Shown here: positions 27,030 through 36,005 of the stretch, piece by piece | Position numbering within the stretch: position 1 is the first letter of the stretch | Layout: each line of letters begins with the position of its first letter | Source of the DNA: Vibrio natriegens NBRC 15636 = ATCC 14048 = DSM 759 | GTDB lineage: Bacteria; Pseudomonadota; Gammaproteobacteria; Enterobacterales; Vibrionaceae | DNA: 64,000 nt | Assembly: GCF_035621455.1 (NCBI RefSeq) | Contig: NZ_CP141823.1 | Span: forward strand, 1,178,001-1,242,000 | Direction: 5' to 3' | Position numbers and translations under genes: made by a program | The notes under the pieces: generated by a model | What the model was told of the DNA's origin: nothing | The model's input: only the letters and a program-made list of their open reading frames with translations | Database searches by the model: none

Positions 27030-28337
27030 TTAGCCTACCGGAAAGAATCCCAAATATCGTTTAACAAAGTACAGTGCGGCAAGGTTCTGTATCGCCATTC
27101 CGATTGCCATAGCCCAAGCTGCGCCAATAACACCGTGAATGTGGCACAAGACGAGCAGCAGCAAAATCGAGATGGTTCCAGAGCCAATGGTGATGTATTT
27201 CATTGTTTTTTCATGTCCGCTCATTAAAAGCAGAAACCCGACCGAGCCAGTGGCAACGTTGACCAATTGACCGAGGGACAGCACCACAAGAAGAGGCGCG
27301 GCAGCGACAAACTCTTCGCCAAAAAAATTCAGTACAAATACAGGGTACAGTGTACAAATCAACACTGGAATTAATGCGGCTGCAATGTTCATTCGACAGG
27401 CCATCCGGCTCAAATTGCGTAATTTGTCCATCTCACCTTCTTTGTAAAGTGACGCAAACATTGGAGCGACGACAAAGTTAATAGTGATTAACACAAAGCC
27501 GATCAATAGTGAGGTCCGTTGGGCTGCGGCTAACAAGCCAATCTCTGAAGCTGAAATGAAGAACCCTGCGATGACGAGGCTTCCCCACTGAAGAACGTTG
27601 TTAAATATGCTCCCAATCCAGACTTGTTTGGCTGAAGCCGTCAGTTGGAGATTAGGCGTTGACGTTGGTTTGCGAAATTGCCCCGATCTCACCCAGTTTG
27701 TTGTCGATGTCGTGGCAACAATCACGCATGTTAGCAGTAGAGCGGCCATGAGATAGTTAAGACTTTGCAAGCCAAACATGGCTAAAGCAGCAATGGCAAA
27801 CACCATCAGCATACTCACACCCAATTGCAAAGCGAATAGCGAAGAGACCACTTTTTTGCTCGCTTGCAAGACTCGGCTATTGGTTTGTCCAAGTACTAAG
27901 AAAGGAACACAGAGTAACGCGAGTGCAACGGCTGGTAGTGGGGCATTGGTCTGATTGACTGTCTCGGGGAATAGATAGAATCCGGCAAAAATGGCCAGTC
28001 CGGCCGGGACGCAAAATGCGAAGCTTCGGGATAACGCTGTTTTGTAATTATCGCTTTGTTGCTGAGCATTGTGACTGTTAAAGGCTATGGCGTTGTATCT
28101 CACCAAAGCCACGTCAAAGCCCAACTGAGAAATAATCGCGGTCAGTGATACCAGATTAAATAAGAAGAAAAACTGACCCGCTATCGAGGCATCTGTGGTT
28201 CGGGACACCATGACTGCAAGCAAAAATGCAAACAATGCGCTGAACACTCGGGTAAGCGCGGTTTTTAAGCCAAGTGAGAACAAGCTTTTTTGTTCGCTGG
28301 GCGCAGACAGTCTTTTTTGTTGAAAGGCGTGAAACAT
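27030..28337 (-). CDS. Oligosaccharide flippase (Wzx-like)
   Basis: 435-aa inner-membrane protein with about 12-14 helices of the polysaccharide-transporter (PST/MOP) family. The N-terminal basic stretch is followed by LGLKTALTRVFSALFAFLLAVMVSR-type sequence. It would move undecaprenyl-linked repeat units to the periplasm, where Wzy polymerises them. It is in the same operon as Wzy, Wzc and the glycosyltransferases, as expected for a Wzx/Wzy pathway. Confidence 0.85.
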   Translation of the reverse strand: MFHAFQQKRLSAPSEQKSLFSLGLKTALTRVFSALFAFLLAVMVSRTTDASIAGQFFFLFNLVSLTAIISQLGFDVALVRYNAIAFNSHNAQQQSDNYKTALSRSFAFCVPAGLAIFAGFYLFPETVNQTNAPLPAVALALLCVPFLVLGQTNSRVLQASKKVVSSLFALQLGVSMLMVFAIAALAMFGLQSLNYLMAALLLTCVIVATTSTTNWVRSGQFRKPTSTPNLQLTASAKQVWIGSIFNNVLQWGSLVIAGFFISASEIGLLAAAQRTSLLIGFVLITINFVVAPMFASLYKEGEMDKLRNLSRMACRMNIAAALIPVLICTLYPVFVLNFFGEEFVAAAPLLVVLSLGQLVNVATGSVGFLLLMSGHEKTMKYITIGSGTISILLLLVLCHIHGVIGAAWAMAIGMAIQNLAALYFVKRYLGFFPVG

Positions 28338-28346
28338 GTAATATCT

Positions 28347-29378
28347 CTAACGGTAGATGCTATTTAAAGCGAGACGCTGCTTTTCTTCACTGAATGTGTC
28401 GTTCAATTCAGTCGTGTATTGGCCAAAATCAATATCGTGATAGTGGTTGATACAGTGGGTCAGCTGTTTTGCCATTTCTTGCGGCGTTTGCGCCAAAAAT
28501 GGATAGTTCAGAGCTTCTGTCGCGCCAATCTTGCGAATAACCATTGGGAGATGCAGCTTAGCGGCCTCGAGAATCGTTAGTGGCATGCCTTCCCAAGCGG
28601 CAGTGTGCAGATAAATATCCGACGCTTTTAATTTCTTCATAACTTCACTACGAGGAAGCATGCCAGTCACGTGTACGCCTTGGTCTTTTAAACGCTGTTC
28701 AAGCTCTTGGTCGCCACCACCAATCCAGGTGATCTCAAACTGACGATTGAGTGTCGCAACATCAAGGTGGGAAAGAGTATCAATCAGAAACTGAGGGTCT
28801 TTCTGAGGTGCGACCCGGCCAAGTACCACCAGTTTTAATGCGGCGGCTTTATCTCGGCTTTCGCGCTCTTCACTTTGATAAGATACGTAGTTATTAAGTA
28901 ACTCAGCCTGCTTGGCGCCGATGCTGATGGCTAAGTCACATTCACGTTGGCTGCATCCCGCTACGATATCGATTCTATCTAATCGCAAGCGCTCTAACGT
29001 TTTATAGAGTTGTCGAGCAAAGCCTGAAATATCCTCCCGCTCAAATGCGTAGCAGTGGGGCGTGTAAACTAATCGTGCGTTGTTGAGTCGCAAAAAACGC
29101 CCCAAAAAGCCTGCTTTGCTCGAGTGTAGGTGGACAATATCTGGTTTGACTTCATCGATTGTTTTATTCGCATCTTTGATGAATTGCAGCAGTCCACCCT
29201 TTACCCATTGAACACGTGAAAATACATTGTGGCCGCTGTCATTGGTTAAATCATTTTCGCGAGCTCTGGCAACCAGAAAATGCTGATAAGGTTCATGGCG
29301 GGAAGAGTGCGTGTAACTGTAAAGTGCCGTTTGAACACCACCACCAAAAGATTCGGTTATATGCAGTACTCTTTTCAT
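28347..29378 (-). CDS. Glycosyltransferase family 4
   Basis: About 343 aa, GT-B fold. The N-terminal half starts VLHITESFGGGVQTALYSY and has DIVHLHSSKAGFLGRF. The C-terminal donor half has KLVVLGRVAPQKDP, TWIGGGDQE and DIYLHTAAWEGMPLTILEAA with the paired Glu motif. I set the start at 29378, where ATGA overlaps the stop of the sulfotransferase-like gene; the longer frame to 29408 lacks an RBS. It adds one sugar to the repeat unit; donor and linkage are unknown. Confidence 0.88.
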   Translation of the reverse strand: MKRVLHITESFGGGVQTALYSYTHSSRHEPYQHFLVARARENDLTNDSGHNVFSRVQWVKGGLLQFIKDANKTIDEVKPDIVHLHSSKAGFLGRFLRLNNARLVYTPHCYAFEREDISGFARQLYKTLERLRLDRIDIVAGCSQRECDLAISIGAKQAELLNNYVSYQSEERESRDKAAALKLVVLGRVAPQKDPQFLIDTLSHLDVATLNRQFEITWIGGGDQELEQRLKDQGVHVTGMLPRSEVMKKLKASDIYLHTAAWEGMPLTILEAAKLHLPMVIRKIGATEALNYPFLAQTPQEMAKQLTHCINHYHDIDFGQYTTELNDTFSEEKQRLALNSIYR

Positions 29379-30208
29379 GATGACTTGGTTCCCGGAGTTT
29401 GCTGCCATTTGGACTTAAATGCGTCTCGCTCTTGAACTGAGTAAACATGTTGATAAAGCGGCAAGTCGTACATGTAGAACAACTTAGAAAAATCGTATTG
29501 CTGCTTAAAGTACTGATAGATGTTTGAATACCATTTGTTTTTCGCTTCGTTGCTATTCTTCAACTCAAAATCGTCGACATTCAAGAACTGGCCAATCTCT
29601 CGGTCTAGCGAGCTGAGTTTTTCGCACTTAATTAACAGTACTTCTGCCTGACTGTTGCTAAAGGTAAAGAAAGGTTGGGTGTTATCAACCTTCTGGTCCA
29701 ATACGTCGATGTTGAAGTTACGTTTCAGTTCGTTGTCGAACCAGTCGGCAAAATAGTTGAGGTTAATGTAGTTGTCGAAGCAGTGCTCCAAATGCTGGTA
29801 GGTCACGTCCATGTCGTTGTGGATCGCTTCGTTTTTTTTACCTTCGATAAACTGAAAATGAAGGTCCTGGAAAAAGCGAGACAATACAGTAGCGATAGGG
29901 TCACGCACTAAAGTGACGATTTTTATCTGTTCGCGTTTTTGCAGAATTCGTTTTCTTTGGTTAAGGACCAAACGGTAAATTGCACGGTTTTTGAAATCGA
30001 AGAATTTCTTCACATCGCGTTTGTTGTGATACATGTGGAACTCCTCATGATCATCAAAGGTATGGATGTGGTAACTGGGAATATTACGCTCCCCCAACGT
30101 GTGTTCAATGGAAGATGAGCCGACTTTTCCCATCTGGTAAACCAAGACAAAGTTGTCAGCTCGAAGCTCTCGGTTCTTTTCAAATTGTCGAGCGATTGAA
30201 TATTTCAT
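29375..30208 (-). CDS. Sulfotransferase-like capsule protein (copy 1)
   Basis: 277-aa soluble protein. YQMGKVGSSSIEHTL near residue 30 matches the 5'-phosphosulfate loop of sulfotransferases, and IVTLVRDPIATVLSRFFQ matches the 3'-phosphate region. Similar proteins are annotated as putative capsular polysaccharide synthesis proteins. It is coupled to Wzy upstream (ATGA) and to the glycosyltransferase downstream. If active it would sulfate the polysaccharide using PAPS. It is paralogous to the protein at 32468-33286. Confidence 0.72.
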   Translation of the reverse strand: MKYSIARQFEKNRELRADNFVLVYQMGKVGSSSIEHTLGERNIPSYHIHTFDDHEEFHMYHNKRDVKKFFDFKNRAIYRLVLNQRKRILQKREQIKIVTLVRDPIATVLSRFFQDLHFQFIEGKKNEAIHNDMDVTYQHLEHCFDNYINLNYFADWFDNELKRNFNIDVLDQKVDNTQPFFTFSNSQAEVLLIKCEKLSSLDREIGQFLNVDDFELKNSNEAKNKWYSNIYQYFKQQYDFSKLFYMYDLPLYQHVYSVQERDAFKSKWQQTPGTKSS

Positions 30209-31443
30209 TGATCAAGTCCTTGATTATTAAAATTGGTGGCTTTAATTCCCGAACATGAAGGCATGCGGCTGGATTCATCCGTGCGTTTTATGCTGAGCAT
30301 TACCGGTAGTAACAGGATTAAAATAATCGTGGTATTTACCGCAACGAAGCAGACCATAATGAGCGCGTACGCTGCGAGTAGCAGGCTTTTGCGGTTCTCA
30401 TTTAAGCTATAGAAGCAAAATTTGATGAAAAAAAAGTATCCACCGAACAACAGCGCAATACCCAGTAACCCATACTCGATGGCGGTATCTAGAACAAAGT
30501 TATGGGTGTAAATCGCCAGCTCTTGATAGTTAAAGTAATTGACCATGAAGCTAGGCAACATTTTGGCTCCCACACCTAAGATGGGATGCTGTTGGAGAAT
30601 GTCGAAACCATTGGCGAGTAAAAGTTTTCGGTGCAAATTGGATACCCACCTCGCTTCACTCTGATTGGCAAACAAGATGTCTTCTTGGGTGAACTCTAGC
30701 TGATCGGCTAACGTGTCGAAGCCCACATATGAAGTGATGGACACCGCAGCCAACACCGCGAAACTCAGGGTTAGTAATATGGTCCAGGTATATGTTTCAC
30801 TGACGGTTTTTCTCATCAAACTCTTAATGAAAAGCTGATCCAAAAGAAACAATAAACAAAAGCCAAGCAAGGCTTTGCGCTCTTGCGATAAAACCAGTAA
30901 GACCAGTGCTATCAGCATTAAAATATGGAAGGCGCGAATTTTGTCTCGATATAAATAGAGCAACGAGCAGAGCAGGCCAAAACCATACTTACTGACCCCA
31001 AGAAGCTTGAATCCACTTTGATAACCTTGGGCAAAATGCCAAGCGGCAACCAGACAGCAAATAACGAAGAGAATATAAGAAAAGTACACCATGACTCGTT
31101 CATCTTCGAAAGCTCCATAAGCGAACAGTAATCCGAGCAGACTAAGAATCGCTACCCACTGAACGGTTTCGGTAATGAGAGGCATCAAGGGCACACGATT
31201 AAGTAGGCCGTTAATAAACACATAACCGGTGAACAGCAATACAAATCCGATGCACGGATGCAGGAGCTTGCGTGTTTTGCTTTCCATAACAACAAGCGCA
31301 CTTAATCCCAGAGAGAGAAGACTTGCGATATCACTCGGCGCTAGCGCAATACCTCCCGCTTGAATTTTCACTGGCACAAAAAAGAGCGCTAGGGTGAACG
31401 CAGCCAGCAGAGGAATGTGATTACTTACTGGCATAGAGTTCAT
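30205..31443 (-). CDS. O-antigen ligase/Wzy-type polymerase
   Basis: About 412 aa with around eleven membrane helices. A large periplasmic loop contains HPILGVGAKMLPSFMVNYFN and, later, YTHNFVLDTAIEYGLLGI, the Wzy_C/O-antigen-ligase signature. AAGG six bases upstream favours ATG 31443, inside the end of the preceding glycosyltransferase gene. The longer frame to 31527 would overlap by over 100 bp. It is the presumed polymerase of the capsule repeat. Confidence 0.82.
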   Translation of the reverse strand: MNSMPVSNHIPLLAAFTLALFFVPVKIQAGGIALAPSDIASLLSLGLSALVVMESKTRKLLHPCIGFVLLFTGYVFINGLLNRVPLMPLITETVQWVAILSLLGLLFAYGAFEDERVMVYFSYILFVICCLVAAWHFAQGYQSGFKLLGVSKYGFGLLCSLLYLYRDKIRAFHILMLIALVLLVLSQERKALLGFCLLFLLDQLFIKSLMRKTVSETYTWTILLTLSFAVLAAVSITSYVGFDTLADQLEFTQEDILFANQSEARWVSNLHRKLLLANGFDILQQHPILGVGAKMLPSFMVNYFNYQELAIYTHNFVLDTAIEYGLLGIALLFGGYFFFIKFCFYSLNENRKSLLLAAYALIMVCFVAVNTTIILILLLPVMLSIKRTDESSRMPSCSGIKATNFNNQGLDQ

Positions 31444-32467
31444 CATAAGCCTTGTAATAGCTCTCTCTGAATTGTTCCAGAGTGAAAGATTTACAACGTT
31501 CGACAAAAAATTGGGTAGCCATTTCATAATGGGCTTGGCTACTGCAAATTATCTCAATCTTATCGGCTAATTCCTGTTCGTTTCCTAGTTCAAATAAGTA
31601 GGAGTCGTTACCAATCACTTCATCTAATCCCGGAACATTCGAGCCTAAAACGGGCAACCCTTCAGCCATCGCTTCCACGGCGGCCAGCCCAAATCCCTCA
31701 ATAATTGAAGATTGAACATACACATCAAGATTGGATAAAAAAGTCGGCACATCTGAGATGACACCATGCCAGTGCACACGGTGAGCGCAATTTAATTGTT
31801 GCGCTAAATCTTGCAGCTGTTGTTTTTTATCACCGTCACCCGCTAAATGAAGGTGGTAGTGTTCCGGTAATTTAGCGATGGCCTTTATGAGCGTCGGGTG
31901 ATCTTTATAGCCATGAAGTCTGCCTGCCATCCCGATATTGATTGGGCTGTCTGGTTGAATTCTGCTATACGATTTGGCTTTTCTGGAGAAACGGTTTAAG
32001 TCGACGCCATTGTAAATAACGTCGTAGCGATCCTTGTATCTCGGCAAGAACCTGACTAACTCTTCTCTTACTTTATTGGTGATACAAATCGTTTTCTGAT
32101 GTTTTTGGTACATCAGATACTCCATAAACTTCAAGGCAGGGTAATCTCTGCGTCTGTTCGTCGTATTGTGTTCGGTTTGTACCCGTTTCTTACCAATCGC
32201 CAGTAAAGCGACGTATATCGAAGGAAATAAATGGCTGTGGATCAGGTTTGGCCAGCGCAACAGCCCCCACTTTTCTTTTATCGACAGGGAAGGCCAGTAA
32301 TAGAAACTGACCCCGTTTTCATTTAGCTGGGTCTCGAAGTCATTGTCTTTATTCAGAACCAGTATCTTTACTTCGTAGTGGGGCTTATGCTTAACAACAA
32401 GGTCAACCAGAAAGCGCTGTGCTCCCCCGTTGTTAGATAAGTCATTAATTATATGCAGTATCTTCAT
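31421..32467 (-). CDS. Glycosyltransferase family 4
   Basis: 348 aa, GT-B fold. KILHIINDLSNNGGAQRFLVDL at the N-terminus is typical of family 4, with IGMAGRLHGYKDHPTLIKA, LHLAGDGDKKQQL and VQSSIIEGFGLAAVEAMAEG in the donor half. It ends inside wzy and begins next to the second sulfotransferase-like gene, so it is cotranscribed. Donor sugar unknown. Confidence 0.9.
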   Translation of the reverse strand: MKILHIINDLSNNGGAQRFLVDLVVKHKPHYEVKILVLNKDNDFETQLNENGVSFYYWPSLSIKEKWGLLRWPNLIHSHLFPSIYVALLAIGKKRVQTEHNTTNRRRDYPALKFMEYLMYQKHQKTICITNKVREELVRFLPRYKDRYDVIYNGVDLNRFSRKAKSYSRIQPDSPINIGMAGRLHGYKDHPTLIKAIAKLPEHYHLHLAGDGDKKQQLQDLAQQLNCAHRVHWHGVISDVPTFLSNLDVYVQSSIIEGFGLAAVEAMAEGLPVLGSNVPGLDEVIGNDSYLFELGNEQELADKIEIICSSQAHYEMATQFFVERCKSFTLEQFRESYYKAYDELYASK

Positions 32468-33286
32468 TTATCTACCAAGCTGTTTTTGTGTGTATTTGTT
32501 CTTGATGTTGTCAATTTCTGAGCTCGTAAAGAAATGCATAGCAAGCTTTGAAGAAAGCATGTCCTCAACAAACTCTGGTTTGAGTTGGTAAGAGCTCTTG
32601 AACTCAGTGGCAAGTGGCGAGTACCACTTGTTTTCCGATTGGTTGTCATGAGTCACTTGGATGTCTTGCTGCAAAAATTCACTGATCGCCTGCTGTGACT
32701 GGTCCAGTTTGTCGGTTCTAATCACCATCAAAGAGAAATTGCCCTTTTGATAGGTTTGATAACCAAGCTCATGATCAAACGGATGAATAAAAACATCTAT
32801 TCCTGTGAGTGCTTTGATTTCGTTGTCAAACCACTCAAGCGGATAGTGATGATTCACATGCTCCTCAAACGCTTCATGAAGCAGTTGAGGACGCTCTGAA
32901 CGTACGGCACTGTCATCTTTGAGGTATTTATCAGCGACCCAAAAAGGGAGTGATTGAAAGAGCATGGATATGTTTCTGCCAATAGGCTCTCTGACCAGCG
33001 AGATAATACGCACATGCTGTTTACGTTTTAGCATGTTGATCATAATGGCCCGTTTCAGTAGTCGCTTGACGTAGTTGGTTTTTGGTTTGTATAACTGTGC
33101 TCGCACAGGGGAGATCTGTTTTGACGCCGAAATGGACATCAGGTCATGCAGATGGATCGATCCCTCAATCGACTTTTCGAGTGCACTCGAACCCACTTTT
33201 CCCATTTGGTATATCAATACGGGCTGTTCCTGACGCTTCAGCGTTTGGTACCAAGACACTTGTTTAGTAGGCGTATTTGTGGACAT
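32468..33286 (-). CDS. Sulfotransferase-like capsule protein (copy 2)
   Basis: About 272 aa. YQMGKVGSSALEKSI repeats the phosphosulfate-binding loop of copy 1 and VRIISLVREPIGRNISMLFQ the second motif. AAGGGGAAG upstream supports ATG 33286; the frame to 33406 extends deep into wzc and is not needed. It overlaps wzc by 23 bp. Two such genes in one operon suggest sulfation, or another transfer, at two sites of the repeat. Confidence 0.7.
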   Translation of the reverse strand: MSTNTPTKQVSWYQTLKRQEQPVLIYQMGKVGSSALEKSIEGSIHLHDLMSISASKQISPVRAQLYKPKTNYVKRLLKRAIMINMLKRKQHVRIISLVREPIGRNISMLFQSLPFWVADKYLKDDSAVRSERPQLLHEAFEEHVNHHYPLEWFDNEIKALTGIDVFIHPFDHELGYQTYQKGNFSLMVIRTDKLDQSQQAISEFLQQDIQVTHDNQSENKWYSPLATEFKSSYQLKPEFVEDMLSSKLAMHFFTSSEIDNIKNKYTQKQLGR

Positions 33287-35444
33287 ATAACGCTTCCCCT
33301 TCCTTAGATTTTGCCTGTGTAATAAGCACGCCAAGAGATGGTACGGAATGTTGTAATTGTTTGGATAACGCAACGTTAACCAGTTGTGCTTTGGTCGACT
33401 CTGCACGAATAACGGTAATCAGACCATTCGCATACTGACCCAAAATCAGAGCATCGCTCACTGACAGTAATGGTGGAGTGTCAATAATGATGCGGTCGTA
33501 TTTTTCCTGAAGGTAATCCAATAGCTTTTTAAAGCGTGCCGAGGCTAACAGTTCCTGCGGATTTGGCGGAATTAATCCTGCTGGCAAAACATCCAGCTTT
33601 GCTTCTTCCACTCTCACAATGCAGTCTTTAATGGACGTATCCATCGTAAGTATGTTGGTTAATCCCGGTTGAGATTCGGCAATGTCGAACCTTTTGGCCA
33701 ATGAAGGTTGGCGAAGGTCGCAGTCAATGATCAATACCTTTTCCATGGTAGAAAAAGACACGGCCATATTAATGCTGGTGGACGTTTTCCCTTCTTCCGG
33801 GATAGCAGAAGTAAAGGGCAGAACTTTCTGTTTTGCGTTGGTCAGTCTGAGTAACAGAGAGGTTCTGACGGAGCGACACGCTTCACTAAACAGTTTTTCA
33901 TTCTTGTCTAAGTAAGCTGTGTAGCTGAGCCCACTTTTACGCAAGCGACGACTTTTGACGAGTGGGATAGTGCCCAAGCAGGTCACGCCTAGTTTTTCTT
34001 CAACATCCGATGCAGTTCTTATCACCTCACGCAATGTTTCTAAAATGATGACGAGCGCACAGGCAATTGCAAATCCGAATACTGTTGCAATAAAAACCAG
34101 CTTCATTCTCTGTGGCGCAACGGGAAACAGAGGAATAATGGCTTTATCTGTGAAACGAGCAGTGACATTTTTGTAGTCGCTGGTCGCACTGGTTTCCTTC
34201 TCTCGGTTTAAGAACGCTTCGTAAAGCGCTTTGTTGGATTCAACTTCTCGCTTGAGTTGTTCATAGCGCGCTTTTTGTGAACCCAATGATTGGAACTCTG
34301 TTTTCTTGCGATTCAACTCAGCACGCAGCATGTCTTCCTGAGATTTTGCTGACAGTAAGTCTTGCTGTTTACTGAACGAAATTTCGCGAATTAGCTGTTG
34401 GGTTCTGGTTTGGATCGAATCTAATTGAGCCTTCGCCTGAATCATACGATCGTGCTTAGGTCCGTAACGCTGTGCCAGTTCGGACAAGTTCTTCTCCGCC
34501 TGAGCCTCCGAGAGTTTTAGATCACGGATCTGCACTTGGTTGGCGAACTCATCTATCGACAGCAGGCTATCTAAGCTTTGCGATGATTTGCGTCTGAGAA
34601 GCTGAATCAAAGACTGCGCTTCAATACGGTTGTTAACAGCGGTGTTGAGTTTTCGGTTGAGCTCTTCCAGCTCATTGGCGTAGATTTCATCGATACCGTT
34701 GATATCAATCAGCCCCTCTTGCAATAAGAAGTCTTGCAGAGCCTGTTCTGAGTCTCTCAAACGCTCTTCTAACTTTTGTGAGTTGTTGGTCAGCCAGGTT
34801 GCGGCATTTTGTGTGACGACTAATTTCGCTTCAAAGTTTGTGTCGATGTAGGCTTGACCCACCGCATTGGCGACTTGTGTTGCTAGTTTAGGATCCACCG
34901 ATCGAAAACGGATTTTAACCATTTGCGTATTGCGGACAGGTTCTATTTCTAGCTTGTCTTTAAACGTTTGCAGTGCTCGATAATAGGTATCGGAATACTG
35001 CGCTGTTTCTGTTGGGTTTGGCGTAACGTTGAGTAAGTCTTGAACCAGTGGAATTGATTTTATGTTATCAATGGTTTGTTTTAGCCCACCTGTACTCGTG
35101 AACTCGGGATACTGAGTCAAGTTAAGGCCTTGGATAACCTTATCCGCGATGTGGTTCGACTGTAAAATCGCCACTTGAGTCTGGAAGTACTCTTTCTTGG
35201 TCGTATCCACTCCATAGACTTCTTCTATGGACAAAGCGCTTTTTTGCTCTTCTTGAATCAAAAGTGTCGCTGTTGCTTGGTAAATCGATGTTTTCGAGTA
35301 GATATACCAGGTGCAGGCCAAAGAGAAAATTAAGGTAAAAGCAGCAATACTCAACCAGTTCTTTTTGAGCGTATTATAGTGATGACCAAAACGAATCAGT
35401 TCTACTTTGTTCATCGGGAAGGTGCTTGGGTGAGTTCCGTTCAT
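33264..35444 (-). CDS. Wzc-like polysaccharide co-polymerase / tyrosine autokinase
   Basis: About 726 aa inner-membrane protein. A Wzz domain with a membrane segment at each end (about 30-50 and 430-455) and a long periplasmic coiled coil come first. Then comes a cytoplasmic BY-kinase domain with Walker A in SAIPEEGKTSTSINMA, Walker A' VLIIDCDLRQP and Walker B RIIIDTPPLL. A short Tyr-rich tail (YVHKYAY) is the likely phosphorylation site. It controls chain length and export with Wza. ATG 35444 is preferred (AGG upstream) over GTG 35459. Confidence 0.92.
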   Translation of the reverse strand: MNGTHPSTFPMNKVELIRFGHHYNTLKKNWLSIAAFTLIFSLACTWYIYSKTSIYQATATLLIQEEQKSALSIEEVYGVDTTKKEYFQTQVAILQSNHIADKVIQGLNLTQYPEFTSTGGLKQTIDNIKSIPLVQDLLNVTPNPTETAQYSDTYYRALQTFKDKLEIEPVRNTQMVKIRFRSVDPKLATQVANAVGQAYIDTNFEAKLVVTQNAATWLTNNSQKLEERLRDSEQALQDFLLQEGLIDINGIDEIYANELEELNRKLNTAVNNRIEAQSLIQLLRRKSSQSLDSLLSIDEFANQVQIRDLKLSEAQAEKNLSELAQRYGPKHDRMIQAKAQLDSIQTRTQQLIREISFSKQQDLLSAKSQEDMLRAELNRKKTEFQSLGSQKARYEQLKREVESNKALYEAFLNREKETSATSDYKNVTARFTDKAIIPLFPVAPQRMKLVFIATVFGFAIACALVIILETLREVIRTASDVEEKLGVTCLGTIPLVKSRRLRKSGLSYTAYLDKNEKLFSEACRSVRTSLLLRLTNAKQKVLPFTSAIPEEGKTSTSINMAVSFSTMEKVLIIDCDLRQPSLAKRFDIAESQPGLTNILTMDTSIKDCIVRVEEAKLDVLPAGLIPPNPQELLASARFKKLLDYLQEKYDRIIIDTPPLLSVSDALILGQYANGLITVIRAESTKAQLVNVALSKQLQHSVPSLGVLITQAKSKEGEALYVHKYAY

Positions 35445-35459
35445 TTGATTACCTGTCAC

Positions 35460-35993
35460 TTAAAAGAAGCTTTGATCAATAAATACAATGTCACCAGGCT
35501 CAACATTCAGGTGCATATCGACATTTTCTACCGTTTTACCGGTTTTGTGTTTGGTGAGGTTGATTCCCTTGCGTGATGCTCTGTCAGTGAGCCCACCCGC
35601 GAGAGCGATCGCTTTTTCTATCGTCAGCCCCGGACGATACTCAAAACCACCGGGTTTACGTACTTCGCCATTGACGTAGAAAAGGCGGAAGTTATTGATC
35701 GTAACCATGACTTTTGGATCTATCAGGTAATCGCCTTTCAGCCCGGTTTCAATTTCATCTTTAATCTGTTTGGGCGTTTTCTGGATAGCTTTAATTCTGC
35801 CGAGATAAGGGTAATCAAAGTAGCCGTCAGACGTGATCTGTATGTTCAAAATCGACAAATCTTCTTCACCATAAACTTGTATCGAAATGGTATCCCCGGT
35901 ATCAAGTAGGTAGTCTTGTTCATTCGTCGTAGCCGTGGCGAACGTGCTAAATAGCAATAAAACCAGGCTAATAAGCGTCGTTAATGGGTTCAT
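35460..35993 (-). CDS. Short Wza-like polysaccharide export protein
   Basis: 177-aa periplasmic protein with a Sec signal peptide, one polysaccharide-export domain (YLLDTGDTISIQVYGEEDLS) and one SLBB-type domain (FYVNGEVRKPGGFEYRPGLTI). It is half the length of E. coli Wza and lacks a lipobox Cys and the C-terminal helix that makes Wza's outer-membrane pore. A separate barrel protein lies just upstream and could supply the pore. Confidence 0.88.
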   Translation of the reverse strand: MNPLTTLISLVLLLFSTFATATTNEQDYLLDTGDTISIQVYGEEDLSILNIQITSDGYFDYPYLGRIKAIQKTPKQIKDEIETGLKGDYLIDPKVMVTINNFRLFYVNGEVRKPGGFEYRPGLTIEKAIALAGGLTDRASRKGINLTKHKTGKTVENVDMHLNVEPGDIVFIDQSFF

Positions 35994-36005
35994 TAAAAAT
36001 CCTTT

